The translations under genes were made by a program, and so were the position numbers. 64,000 nucleotides of DNA from contig JAJPKA010000008.1 in assembly GCA_021323945.1 (NCBI GenBank), positions 1 to 64,000 of the forward strand, read 5' to 3'. Source of the stretch: Pseudomonadota bacterium. GTDB taxonomy: Bacteria > Desulfobacterota > Binatia > Binatales > Binataceae. This document shows, piece by piece, positions 20,383-31,232 of this stretch (positions within the stretch are counted from its first letter, which is position 1; the number at the start of each line of letters is the position of its first letter). Below the pieces are notes generated by a model. That model worked only from the letters and a program-made list of their open reading frames with translations. It had not been told where the DNA came from and did no database searches.

Positions 20383-21987
20383 TCATTGAATAGCGCCGCC
20401 AAGCCTGGCGCGTGATCGCATCGTCGGACCCCCGTTGGACATACGCTTGACCTGCATCGGCTGTCCCTTACCACAATTGGGGATTGCGATGAGCCGCAAG
20501 TCGTTGCCCACAGCATCGATCAACATGAAGAACCGCTTGGAATCGGCGACCACACTGCCCGAGCGATAAAGCCGGCCGAGCTGGCCACGCTCGATCTCGT
20601 AGATGCGCCGGGCGGAGATGCGAAAGTTTTCGCGCGACTCCGCGATAGATGGGATGGAGTTACCGCAGACGTAGTAGCCGCGCTCCACCTCCGAGATTAT
20701 CTGTGCAGGATCGCTTTCGCCCGCCATAAAGAAGGTGTTTGACATTCGCACCAGGGGAACATGCCATGCCTCACTCGCGCGCGCGGAACCGTTGGGTTCG
20801 GCGCGCAGCACCGCGGCTGTTGCACGCGAGTTCAGAAAGTCTCGGAAGACGCCGCCTTCGATATGAATGACCCGTCGTCCAGGAGTGCCTTCGTGGTCAT
20901 AGCGATAATGACCATAGCCGTTTATAGTGGGATCCGAGCACGCCCATAAGAGTGGAGAGCCGATGGGGCGTCCGATTTCGTTCTGTTCCAACGTTCGAAA
21001 TAGCCAGCTGCGCCCCGCATACGCCGCTTCCATTTTGAGCGCGCGGTCAGCCTCGCACGGATGCCCGACAATTTCGTGGACTACCAGCGCATTGAAATGA
21101 GGATCGGTAACGACAACCACTTCCCGGTCTGGCGGCTGTAGAACTGGAGCACGAGCAAGTTCGCGCGCCTCCTCGGCGAGCTGCAGCGCGAAGCTCCGCA
21201 GGTCGGCGGACGGCATCAAATTGTCACGCCATCCCTCTGTGAGTGCTTCGAAGCCTCGCTGCTGACCAATTGTATCGTAAATTTCCTGATGTCCCGAGTT
21301 CGATTGTGCGACGACGTAGCAGTCGCCCTGCGCGAACGCAAATGCCTGCGAAATCATCGCACCTGCACTATTTACGAAAAGCTCCTGACGCAACTCTAAA
21401 GTTGCTGCGATCGCGTTGTACGCTATATCTTTGCCCAAAGCACTGACGGTCGAGGATGCTTCGGTGCATAAATTCATAAGCTCGCTGGCACCAACCGTCC
21501 GCGGATCGCGACCGAAAGTTGCTTCGATCTCGTCGCGCGCGGTTGACGGTTCGATTGGTAGCGCATCGCAACCTGAAAGTCCGAACAGCTTGGCCACGCG
21601 AGCATGCTCGCGGACGTTGGCTTTGGCTCGATCGAAGGCGTTTTCCAAAGCTTTGCTTAAAGCCGCTGACAACTTGTTATTGTTGAGCGCGAGCCGCCCG
21701 ATCTCGAGCCCTGTCTGACCGCGGCCGATAAAACCACCGATCCCTTCACAATCAACCGTAATGCCTAATGCTGCCGTCTCGTTCGCAGTGCCGTCGCGCG
21801 GCGTCCCATCGTTGGCGACCGCGTAACGGCTAAAGACCGCTTCGAAACGCATTTCCGCCCGAGCGGCGCCACGATGGGTTTGAACAAAGCGCCGCAGAGT
21901 GGGCTCTGCAGCTTCCCGCAAGAAATTCAATGCATCAAAAATCTCAGTCACGGCAGAGTGCGGATGGGGACAACCAGTGACCAACAA
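20383..21987 (-). CDS. tldD: TldD-like metalloprotease
   Basis: A 534-residue TldD-type catalytic subunit. The zinc-binding motif HEIVGHP is at residues 304-310, after the FNALVVHE strand. The third ligand region is expected in the SYCG-like C-terminal segment, here YYVCGNSIPSIAESRENFRIS. The HIEGGVFRDFLNSRATA and GNDLRLIAIPNCGKGQPMQVK segments match family members. It comes first in a minus-strand run tldD-pmbA-glcE-glcF with short gaps. The N-terminal 30 residues are variable, and a later start is possible. Confidence 0.88.
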   Translation of the reverse strand: MLVTGCPHPHSAVTEIFDALNFLREAAEPTLRRFVQTHRGAARAEMRFEAVFSRYAVANDGTPRDGTANETAALGITVDCEGIGGFIGRGQTGLEIGRLALNNNKLSAALSKALENAFDRAKANVREHARVAKLFGLSGCDALPIEPSTARDEIEATFGRDPRTVGASELMNLCTEASSTVSALGKDIAYNAIAATLELRQELFVNSAGAMISQAFAFAQGDCYVVAQSNSGHQEIYDTIGQQRGFEALTEGWRDNLMPSADLRSFALQLAEEARELARAPVLQPPDREVVVVTDPHFNALVVHEIVGHPCEADRALKMEAAYAGRSWLFRTLEQNEIGRPIGSPLLWACSDPTINGYGHYRYDHEGTPGRRVIHIEGGVFRDFLNSRATAAVLRAEPNGSARASEAWHVPLVRMSNTFFMAGESDPAQIISEVERGYYVCGNSIPSIAESRENFRISARRIYEIERGQLGRLYRSGSVVADSKRFFMLIDAVGNDLRLIAIPNCGKGQPMQVKRMSNGGPTMRSRARLGGAIQ

Positions 21988-22066
21988 CCTTCGACGCCTC
22001 GGTTTGTTTCCTCAGCGATTGCCGATCAATCAGTCCGCGAAAGCGGTCTCATTGCGCTTTCGACTT

Positions 22067-23266
22067 TCAGATAACTCCTTGTTGCTTTAGTTCCTCCAGG
22101 TCGGAGTTCGTCAATCCCAGCATTTCGCTGTATACTTCGGCATTGTGCTGGCCTAGCAACGGGGCGCTCCGCACCTCGGCCGGTGAATCTTCGAGTTTTA
22201 CCGGACATCCCGGCATCGTGAACCTTCCGCGAACCGGGTGATCGACCGTAACCACCATGCCACGCGCTTTAAGGTGCGGGTCGTTCAGCAGTTCAACGCT
22301 GTCGAGCACAGCGCCGCATGGAACTCCCGCCTCACCCATGATCTTCATGACTTCGTGCTTTGAATGCTGCATGGTCCAGCTCTCGATGAGCTTGGTCAGT
22401 TCCTCGATGTATTTTTCCCTTTCCTTACGATCTTTAAAGCGCGGATCCTCAGGAACTTCCGGATGTCCGATTATGTTGCATAACGACTGCCACATCTCGG
22501 GTGTGGTGCAGAGCATGTAAACATAGTCGTTCGGACCGCCCGGAGCGCACCTGAAAATGTCACCCACGGCTCCTCCCCCGAGGCGATTGCCCCGCCGCGG
22601 CGTTGGTTGATGCGTGATGTAAGTGTCCATCATGGGCACACGGACGAAGTTGAACACCGCCTCCTGCATGGCGACCTCAACTTTCTGTCCCCGGCCGGTT
22701 CGCTGCCGCTGGATATACGCGGCAAGGACACCGCAGGCTGCATGAATGCCGGTCCCGGTGTCACCGATAGTTGGTCCGGGCTTGAGGGGCGGCGAACCCG
22801 GGAAGCCGGTTAACGACATCGCCCCGCCGGCGGCTTGTGCAATCATGTCGAAACTCTTGAACTTGCTATACGGTCCGTAAGTGCCGAATCCTTTGATAGT
22901 TAGATAGATCAGACGAGGATTGACTTCGCGCAGATAATCGTAACCCAGGCCAAAGCTTTCGAGCGTGCCCAGCGAATAGTTCTCGGCAAGCACGTCAACC
23001 TGTTTGACCAGCTCAAGAAACATCTGCTTGCCGCGATCCGACTTGAGGTTTAGCGTGATGCTGCGCTTGTTGGCATTGAGCAGGATGAAGTAATGTGAAT
23101 CGACTCCGGGCTGCTCTGTGACCATCCAGCGTCCCTGCTCGCCCATTCTTGGCGGTTCGACTTTAATCACTTCAGCGCCCAGCCAGGCCAGCATCTCAGT
23201 ACACGAGGTGCCAGCTTCAAATTGTGTAAGGTCGAGGATCTTCATGCCAGCTAATGCCTTTTCCAT
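22067..23266 (-). CDS. CaiB/BaiF family CoA-transferase
   Basis: A family III CoA-transferase of 399 residues that moves CoA between carboxylic acids via aspartyl-CoA anhydride. Conserved blocks are LAGMKILDLTQFEAGTSCTEML, ADLGAEVIKVE-like AWLGAEVIKVEPP, NKRSITLNLKSDRGK, FDMIAQAAGG and the catalytic Asp in GPTIGDTGTGIHAA. The C-terminal LGQHNAEVYSEMLGL is also typical. The substrate (formyl-, carnitine- or succinyl-linked) cannot be told. The ATG at 23266 is preferred because GGAGGT lies 7 bases upstream; an upstream frame adds 11 residues. It stands in a neighbourhood of CoA-linked catabolic genes. Confidence 0.92.
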   Translation of the reverse strand: MEKALAGMKILDLTQFEAGTSCTEMLAWLGAEVIKVEPPRMGEQGRWMVTEQPGVDSHYFILLNANKRSITLNLKSDRGKQMFLELVKQVDVLAENYSLGTLESFGLGYDYLREVNPRLIYLTIKGFGTYGPYSKFKSFDMIAQAAGGAMSLTGFPGSPPLKPGPTIGDTGTGIHAACGVLAAYIQRQRTGRGQKVEVAMQEAVFNFVRVPMMDTYITHQPTPRRGNRLGGGAVGDIFRCAPGGPNDYVYMLCTTPEMWQSLCNIIGHPEVPEDPRFKDRKEREKYIEELTKLIESWTMQHSKHEVMKIMGEAGVPCGAVLDSVELLNDPHLKARGMVVTVDHPVRGRFTMPGCPVKLEDSPAEVRSAPLLGQHNAEVYSEMLGLTNSDLEELKQQGVI

Positions 23267-23403
23267 GGATGACCTCCGCGTCAAGCCAGCTTTCGCCACT
23301 TACAGCGCATTGGGAAGCTGTAGAGTCATGCGGCGACTGACGATCAGCTCTGCAAGTGCGCTGGTTTCTTCTACCGCCTCCTCCTGCTAACGGCAAGCCA
23401 CCT

Positions 23404-24036
23404 CTAGTGAGGCAAAGTCGCGAGGAAGAGGCGCACGACTTCGATCACCGCGGCAAGATTCTGTTGATCTGTTCGGCCCGAACCAGCGTGAGCTCTGAAC
23501 GAGTGATCGCCTCCCTCAATCCATGCGATTTGCACCCGCGACGAAAGGACATATTTTTCGACTTCAGCGCGGCCGCCAAAGCGATCACGGCTGCCCTGTA
23601 CGATCAAGGTTGGTGTTTCTATTGACTTGAGGTGTCTAATTCGACTATCGGACGATACTCTGCCCGGCGGATGAAAAGGGTAGCCGAGGCAGATCAGGCC
23701 TCGTACTCCACACTCGTCGGCAATCATGCTGGCAATCCGGCCGCCAAGCGATTTTCCGCCGATGACGAGCCTTTGACCCCCACCTAATGACTCAACAACC
23801 GCCCGCCAACAGTCGACCAAGACGGGCTCCCTGTCCGGTGCTTTGGGTCTACCATGCTCACGCCGAGCGCGCATATAAGGGAATTCAAAGCGTACGACCC
23901 GGCATTCGGTACCGGCGAGCCCGCGCACGATTTCTTCCATAAAGGGCGAATCCATTGGTGCCCTTGCACCGTGGGCAAGCACCAAAGTCAGGGGCGCGCT
24001 GGCAGAGCCATCGAATTTAAATTCGCCGGAATTCAT
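23404..24036 (-). CDS. alpha/beta hydrolase (KANL3/Tex30-type fold)
   Basis: A 210-residue alpha/beta hydrolase of the dienelactone-hydrolase-like/Tex30 group. LVLAHGARAPMDSPFM carries the oxyanion segment, GGKSLGGRIASM has the nucleophile Ser, a late GSRDRFGG carries the acid, and GDHSF carries the catalytic His. The ATG at 24036 begins just before the domain (MNSGEFKFDG). A longer frame to 24174 adds 46 basic, unlike residues and has no ribosome-binding site. The substrate is unknown. It lies divergently from the dehydrogenase gene at 24461, so the intervening bases hold both promoters. Confidence 0.75.
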   Translation of the reverse strand: MNSGEFKFDGSASAPLTLVLAHGARAPMDSPFMEEIVRGLAGTECRVVRFEFPYMRARREHGRPKAPDREPVLVDCWRAVVESLGGGQRLVIGGKSLGGRIASMIADECGVRGLICLGYPFHPPGRVSSDSRIRHLKSIETPTLIVQGSRDRFGGRAEVEKYVLSSRVQIAWIEGGDHSFRAHAGSGRTDQQNLAAVIEVVRLFLATLPH

Positions 24037-24460
24037 CGACGGTCCGTCTTTAACCTCGGCTGATCGCCGCGCTACTTGTTTCCTAGATAAGGTGGATTTC
24101 GCCAGTCGATCAAGGACGATGCTCTGTTGCCAGTTAGGAACAGCCTTTCGTCGACGATGGTAGCGCGCTATCACTGATGCGCCGAAGCACCATACGGATG
24201 ACGATTGGCCGAAAGCTCGCTACAGACCCAGGACAGTCGCTTCTCTCCACGGCCAGTCCATCGTATTCTGGCAACGGCGGCGCTGAGCGGCATGCGGAGT
24301 AAACTGAACAAAGCTACGAGCCTGAAGTCAGCGAAACCAGGTCAATCGATTTCGAAAATCAATGCGGCAGTTCGCTACTCTGTACTAATCGGCGGTGACG
24401 CGGCGCGGAAAATACGCCCGTAGTTCACTGCTGGGGGATCGCGAGAGCTAGGAAGCTAAA
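24037..24460. other. divergent intergenic region
   Basis: About 420 bases between divergent genes. It presumably contains two promoters, but I could not pick convincing -35/-10 pairs. No palindromic operator, repeat or gene remnant was recognised. Confidence 0.35.
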
Positions 24461-25327
24461 ATGGAAATCGCATGGATCGGAACCGGAATCATGGGTGCGC
24501 CGATGGCGCGCCGCCTCATCCGGGCGGGCCATCGCCTGCGGGTCTTTAATCGTACGCCCGAAAAGGCGCGCGCCTTGGTCAATGATGGAGCGGTACTCGC
24601 GTCCGACGCAGCGAGCGCCGCAAATGACGCACGGACGATTTTCATTATGGTCCCTGACACTGCCGATGTTGAAGCTGTGATCGGCAAAATTCAGCCCTCT
24701 TTGACACGCGGGCAACTGGTTGTAGATATGAGCACTGTTGCCCCAGAGTTCGAGCGAAGGACAGCCGAGCAACTGGCACAACTCGGCGTTGATTATCTCG
24801 ATGCACCGGTTTCGGGTGGTGAAACAGGCGCAATCGAGGGTACGCTCACCATTATGGTTGGGGGCGACGAGGCGGCATTTAATCGGGCCCGCCCGCTACT
24901 CGAACTTCTCGGCAAACGCATCACTCATATGGGCGCTTCTGGTGCAGGCCAGACAACCAAACTGGCGAATCAAATAGCCGTGGCGCTCACTCTCGAGGCG
25001 GCCGCGGAAGCGTTGTTATTTGCTTCAAAGGGCGGTCTTGACCCAGGTCGAGTGCTGGAGGCGATCGGTGCCGGAGCCGCTTCGTCGTGGCAATTGAACA
25101 ATTTGGGGCCCAAAATCATCGCCAAGGATTATCGCCCCGGCTTTTTTGTCAAATTAATCCGTAAGGACCTACGGCTGGTTACCGAGGCGGCAAACCAGCA
25201 TGGAATAGCGCTCCCCGGATTAAACCTTATGACGTCGATGTTTAATGCGACTGCAGCGCTAGGTCATGACCTCGACGGTACTCAGGCCTTGGCCGAAGCG
25301 CTGCTGAAGCTAGCCACCGTAGAATAG
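24461..25327 (+). CDS. 3-hydroxyisobutyrate dehydrogenase-like NAD(P) oxidoreductase
   Basis: A 288-residue beta-hydroxyacid dehydrogenase that oxidises 3-hydroxyisobutyrate, tartronate semialdehyde or a related short hydroxyacid with NAD(P). The dinucleotide motif GTGIMG is at residues 7-12, the substrate-binding DAPVSGG at 114-120, and the catalytic Lys167 in GAGQTTKLANQ. The C-terminal helical domain has KDLRLV, also conserved. The substrate cannot be chosen among valine catabolism and glyoxylate pathways. It is 13 bases upstream of a crotonase gene on the same strand, consistent with an operon for CoA-linked branched-chain breakdown. Confidence 0.9.
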   Translation: MEIAWIGTGIMGAPMARRLIRAGHRLRVFNRTPEKARALVNDGAVLASDAASAANDARTIFIMVPDTADVEAVIGKIQPSLTRGQLVVDMSTVAPEFERRTAEQLAQLGVDYLDAPVSGGETGAIEGTLTIMVGGDEAAFNRARPLLELLGKRITHMGASGAGQTTKLANQIAVALTLEAAAEALLFASKGGLDPGRVLEAIGAGAASSWQLNNLGPKIIAKDYRPGFFVKLIRKDLRLVTEAANQHGIALPGLNLMTSMFNATAALGHDLDGTQALAEALLKLATVE

Positions 25328-25340
25328 GAGGGAGCAGCCC

Positions 25341-26159
25341 GTGGCGGACGATCAGGAATTACTGGTAAGCAATCGCGATGGCGTCCTGTACCTGACACTC
25401 AACCGGCCAGACAAACTAAATGCTCTCAGCGACGGCATTATCAATGGCCTGCTCAATAGCCTTCACGAGGCCGCGGTCGACGACAAGGTCGGCGCGGTTG
25501 TCCTGACCGGCGCTGGCCGAGGCTTCTGTGCGGGCGGCGACATTGGTCGGATGCGCGAACGCAACGACAGAGCAGCGGCCGACCAGAGCCAGACTTTGTC
25601 ACTGGAGCGCCGAATTGCCGTGCTTCGGCGCTCCGAGGAGGTCAGCCTCCTGCTGCATGAGATTCCGAAGGTCACGATTGCAGCCGTCAATGGTCCGGCC
25701 GCCGGTGCCGGGTTTAGCCTCTGCCTGGCGTGTGACATTCGCCTGGCTTCTGATCGGGCGCGGCTCGGAACAGCGTTCGCCAGAGTCGGTTATTCGGGCG
25801 ATTTCGGGGGCAGCTATTTCCTCACCAAAATCGTCGGGACTGCAAAGGCCCGCGAATTATATTTCACTGCGGAAATGCTGACGGCGGAGCAGGCGTTGCG
25901 CGAGGGTATCGTAAATCGCGTCATACCAGCCGAGTCGTTTGCTGAAGAAGTCCACGCTTTTGCGCGGCGCATCGCGTCCGGACCGCGCATTGCCTATTCC
26001 TACATGAAGGCCAATCTGAACGCGGCAGTTTCTTCCACTGCTCGCGATCTGCTCGAGCGCGAAGCAATCGGGCAGTCACTCACGGCTCTCACCGAAGATC
26101 ACAGAGAAGCAGTGAAGGCGTTCCTCGAAAAACGCGAACCGAAATTTTACGGCCGCTAG
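25341..26159 (+). CDS. enoyl-CoA hydratase/isomerase family protein (PaaG-like)
   Basis: A 272-residue crotonase. CoA-binding segments are GRGFCAGGDIGRM and NGPAAGAGFSLCLACDIRLA. The positions of hydratase Glu144 and Glu164 hold Ser (GAGFSLCL) and Phe (TAFARVG). The loop GYSGDFGGSYFLTKIVG carries an Asp at the position used by PaaG-type isomerases (PDxGG), so isomerisation of an enoyl-CoA or epoxy/oxepin-CoA is more likely than hydration. The GTG start has AGGAGGGAG 8 bases upstream and follows the dehydrogenase stop by 13 bases, so the two are probably cotranscribed. It is one of four crotonases in the window. Confidence 0.87.
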   Translation: MADDQELLVSNRDGVLYLTLNRPDKLNALSDGIINGLLNSLHEAAVDDKVGAVVLTGAGRGFCAGGDIGRMRERNDRAAADQSQTLSLERRIAVLRRSEEVSLLLHEIPKVTIAAVNGPAAGAGFSLCLACDIRLASDRARLGTAFARVGYSGDFGGSYFLTKIVGTAKARELYFTAEMLTAEQALREGIVNRVIPAESFAEEVHAFARRIASGPRIAYSYMKANLNAAVSSTARDLLEREAIGQSLTALTEDHREAVKAFLEKREPKFYGR

Positions 26160-26342
26160 TTCTTCGACGTGGCTTGCGCGTCATCCCAAACCCTGCCGGC
26201 GCTGTCAGAAGCTTCTTCGACCTTTGCGGTTGGTCGCTTATGAGAGCGAATCTGACATAACTAATAGTCTTCTGAGCCCCAGTGGTGACCGCGTTCAACC
26301 AAAGACAGCTGCGAATGTTTCTCCTTGGAAGCAGCCAAAAAC

Positions 26343-26386
26343 GCGCGACGACCCGAAGCAGCTGAGCCATACTCGGATCGTCGCGC
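26343..26386. terminator. long hairpin between convergent genes
   Basis: A 14-bp stem, GCGCGACGACCCGA with TCGGATCGTCGCGC, one mismatch and a 16-base loop. It lies between the converging crotonase (stop 26159) and katG (stop 26475) genes. No T-tract follows, but position and strength suit a bidirectional transcript end or RNA 3' protection. The rest of this 315-base gap shows nothing else. Confidence 0.45.
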
Positions 26387-26474
26387 ACTCATTGAAGGAT
26401 TAGTCCGCTGTCCCGGTTGCCCTTCCCTGAAGCCTCCTCGGAATCAGCGATCTCGGCTCCCGCGTTCAGTTCCG

Positions 26475-28820
<2,346 letters not shown>

Positions 28821-28838
28821 CTAGCTGAGGTCTCGTTC

Positions 28839-29360
28839 TCAGCCAACTCCATCGGGTTCATCCGAGGTCGGGGCTGAGCGCGTTCGCTTTTCGGCCATCT
28901 GGCAACGTCCGCAAAGCGCATCGATTTCCAGCGAACAGCGCAGCAACGCGAATTCCCCAAGATTAGGTCTACCTTCCAGCAGCTTGTCTATCTCCGGGAT
29001 CTCGATGTCGTGCACGCGTCGGCAGCGGACGCAAAGGACGTGGTGATGAGGCTCGACGTTGCCGTCATAACGGGCGACGTCATGCAGCAAGGTGACTTTG
29101 CGCGCCTCCCCGACCTCACAAAATTGCTCCAAAATTCTGTGCACGGTGGCCAGTGACACGTGCGGATGATCGCGTCGTACTATTGCACATACCTCATCTG
29201 TACTCGGATGATTTTCGGAGGCGAGCAGAGCCTTTATAACCGCCAGCCTCTGCGGCGTGACAGCAATCCCCCGCTTGCGGCATCGCGCGACAAACTCATC
29301 GAGCCGTCGAACTGAGTATGTCTCGCGCCACCGTCGGTCGACCAAGCGAAGCTCTCGCAT
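28839..29360 (-). CDS. perR: Fur-family peroxide-type repressor (PerR-like)
   Basis: A 173-residue Fur-superfamily metalloregulator. A winged-helix domain (GIAVTPQRLAVIKALLASENHPSTDEVCAIV, then HPHVSLATVHRILEQF) is followed by a dimerisation domain. ARYDGNVEPHHHVLCVRC holds the His/Asp metal site that PerR proteins use for peroxide sensing, and two structural-zinc pairs are visible: CVRC and CGRC. The ATG at 29360 is favoured by CAGGA upstream; a TTG at 29375 would add five residues. It lies directly before katG on the same strand, so it probably represses katG and itself. A PerR rather than FurA identity is likely, not certain. Confidence 0.87.
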   Translation of the reverse strand: MRELRLVDRRWRETYSVRRLDEFVARCRKRGIAVTPQRLAVIKALLASENHPSTDEVCAIVRRDHPHVSLATVHRILEQFCEVGEARKVTLLHDVARYDGNVEPHHHVLCVRCRRVHDIEIPEIDKLLEGRPNLGEFALLRCSLEIDALCGRCQMAEKRTRSAPTSDEPDGVG

Positions 29361-29561
29361 ATTTGATCCTGGCAAGCCATCAAGGCCGAAAGACGACGAA
29401 CGACCAACGCCGAAGGGAGGAAGATGAGGGCCGACAGGATGGGTAATCTGCAGGCTCAGCCGATACCTGCTCTCACCTGCAACTAATTACTAAATCCCTT
29501 AGCACTTCAGACAGAATTGTCAACCAGTTGCGAATTGTTACTGACAAATACGCGCAAAGCC

Positions 29562-29579
29562 GTCACGTCGCTCCGTGAC
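29562..29579. promoter_or_regulatory. possible operator, GTCACG-N6-CGTGAC
   Basis: A perfect inverted repeat of two 6-bp arms centred 63 bases before the higBA-like ATG and in the gap divergent from perR. Position and symmetry suit a dimeric HTH repressor such as the HigA part of the neighbouring fusion. PerR cannot be excluded, but the site does not resemble the AT-rich PerR box. Function is inferred. Confidence 0.35.
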
Positions 29580-29632
29580 ATCTAAATGATAAAGGCGTAT
29601 GAGGAACCCATCGAGACTCTTTGGGGAACCGT

Positions 29633-30223
29633 ATGATCAAAACGTTCCGATCTCGCGACGCCGAGCTTTTGGCCGCGCGGAAGTCAGTTCCGATCTTCCA
29701 TGCGGTTGAAATCGCTCAAGCTATGGAGCAGGTAACGCGGAGAAAACTGGCTCAGTTGAACGCTGCCGAGGAACTGGGCGACCTCGCCGTGCCTTCGTCA
29801 AACTGCCTTGAATCGACATCCTTCGCGGGCGATCAGGGGCACCGGATCCGCGTGAGTTATTGCTGGGAGCTCCGTTTCCTATGGCGACGTGATGCTTACG
29901 ACGTCGATTTGGTCCGTCGCAGCCGTAACCCAGTGCTGGTTCGCGGCAAAAGGGAAAACGGCTTACTGCCGGCGATTTATCCCGGTGAGATCCTGCAGGA
30001 TTTCATGAGACCGTCTTTGATTGGTGTGACTGAGCTGGCGTATGCCACGGGCTTACCGAAAGCTCAGCTCACAGCAGTCATTAGTGGACAGCTAGAGATC
30101 AGCGCTGACATCGCTTTCAGACTAGGCAGATTCTTTCACACCACGCCGAGCTTCTGGCTAAACTTGCAGCGCGATTACGAACAACAGCTTGCGGAAAGCG
30201 CCAGGCTCGCTGCGATCGGCTGA
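29633..30223 (+). CDS. HigB-HigA toxin-antitoxin fusion protein
   Basis: One uninterrupted 196-residue frame joins two proteins that are normally separate. Residues 1-96 match HigB (RelE-fold ribosome-dependent mRNase): MIKTFRSRDAELLAARK, ALNAAEELGDL-like linker and CWELRFLWRRDAYDVDLVRR. Residues 114-196 match HigA (Xre-type HTH antitoxin): YPGEILQDFMRPSLIGVTELA, a GLPKAQLTAVISGQLEIS turn and AFRLGRFFHTTPSFWLNLQRDYE. HigB normally ends shortly after the DAYDV strand in DYH; here VRRSRNPVLV leads on to HigA. There is no stop, ATG or obvious ribosome-binding site at the junction; a GTG at residue 101 is the only alternative. The ATG at 29633 has GGGGAA upstream. Confidence 0.82.
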   Translation: MIKTFRSRDAELLAARKSVPIFHAVEIAQAMEQVTRRKLAQLNAAEELGDLAVPSSNCLESTSFAGDQGHRIRVSYCWELRFLWRRDAYDVDLVRRSRNPVLVRGKRENGLLPAIYPGEILQDFMRPSLIGVTELAYATGLPKAQLTAVISGQLEISADIAFRLGRFFHTTPSFWLNLQRDYEQQLAESARLAAIG

Positions 30224-30338
30224 AGTCTCCACCAGGTCTGGCGATTAGTTAGGTGACTCAATCGCGCAGACGCTGCCGGAGCTGGAGCTCCATCGGACCA
30301 ACACACTTGAGATCTGAAGAGGTGGATAGTCAATTCTC

Positions 30339-31109
30339 TTAACGGCCTGTCCAACGGGGCTGGCGCTTCTCCAGAAAGGCGCGAATGCCTTCCTTGGCAT
30401 CCTGACTGTTTCGGACGACCCTTGCCATTGCCAGCAGATCATCGTGCCAGGCATTATTCGAATTGCTCAAAGCTCGGCGCATGCTCTGTTTCATCACCCG
30501 CAGACTCAGGGGCGCGTTTGCTGAGATGCGTTCCGCCCATGAATTTACCGTCGCATCGAGGTCTGCGTTCGGCACGACTTCGTGAACCATGCCCATGCGC
30601 AGCGCGCGTTCCGCATTAACCGGCTCAGCTGTATAGAGAATCTGCGCGGTGTTGGCAGCTCCGATAATCTCGATGAGTTTGCGGATAAAGTCGTACGGTA
30701 CCAGTAGGCCAACCCGGGCGACGGTCATACCAATCCGAAGATCTTGGGCAGCTATCCGCAGATCGCAGTGAAGTGCCAGCTCGCAGCCGCCCGCCAGCGC
30801 AGCTCCCTGCACTGCGGCGATGGTCGGGACAGGAAGATGAGCAAGGCGATGAAACACTCGCTCGATGTTCACGGCACCTTGTCCGCCTTCCAGCCTGTCG
30901 GCCTCGGCTAGGTCCAGACCGGAACAGAAGCTTGAACCCGCACCACGAACTATCACCGCGCGAATTTCCTGGTCGCCTTCGATTGAGGTGATGGCGTCGT
31001 CCAGTGCCTGCATAAGTGCGACGTTAAGGGCGTTGCGCTTTTCGGCACGATTCAGCGTTAAAGTGACGAAGTGGTTATGGCGCTCAACCTTCAGCACTGT
31101 CTCCGGCAT
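30339..31109 (-). CDS. enoyl-CoA hydratase/isomerase family protein
   Basis: A 256-residue crotonase. GSSFCSGLDLAEAD and QGAALAGGCELALHCDLRIA are the CoA/oxyanion segments. The first hydratase glutamate is kept (GGCELAL), but the second position holds Val (MTVARVG), so the reaction may be isomerisation, decarboxylation or an incomplete hydration. The C-terminus ends FLEKRQPRWTGR, as in the next gene. It is a clear paralogue of 31233-31994 (matching N-terminus, NAEKRNALN block and NSQDAKEGIRAFLEKR tail) and is read downstream of it after 123 bases, pointing to a tandem duplication. Confidence 0.9.
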   Translation of the reverse strand: MPETVLKVERHNHFVTLTLNRAEKRNALNVALMQALDDAITSIEGDQEIRAVIVRGAGSSFCSGLDLAEADRLEGGQGAVNIERVFHRLAHLPVPTIAAVQGAALAGGCELALHCDLRIAAQDLRIGMTVARVGLLVPYDFIRKLIEIIGAANTAQILYTAEPVNAERALRMGMVHEVVPNADLDATVNSWAERISANAPLSLRVMKQSMRRALSNSNNAWHDDLLAMARVVRNSQDAKEGIRAFLEKRQPRWTGR

Positions 31110-31232
31110 TTCGGTTACTCCTGTGTTAAACCAAGGCTACGTGCGTGGCAGCTACGGATGTGACGCCGCAACTCCCGCTGTTCGGTTCAGAGCTTTCTGA
31201 TGTGGGTCAATTGATCGTCGGGAATTCCCGAC

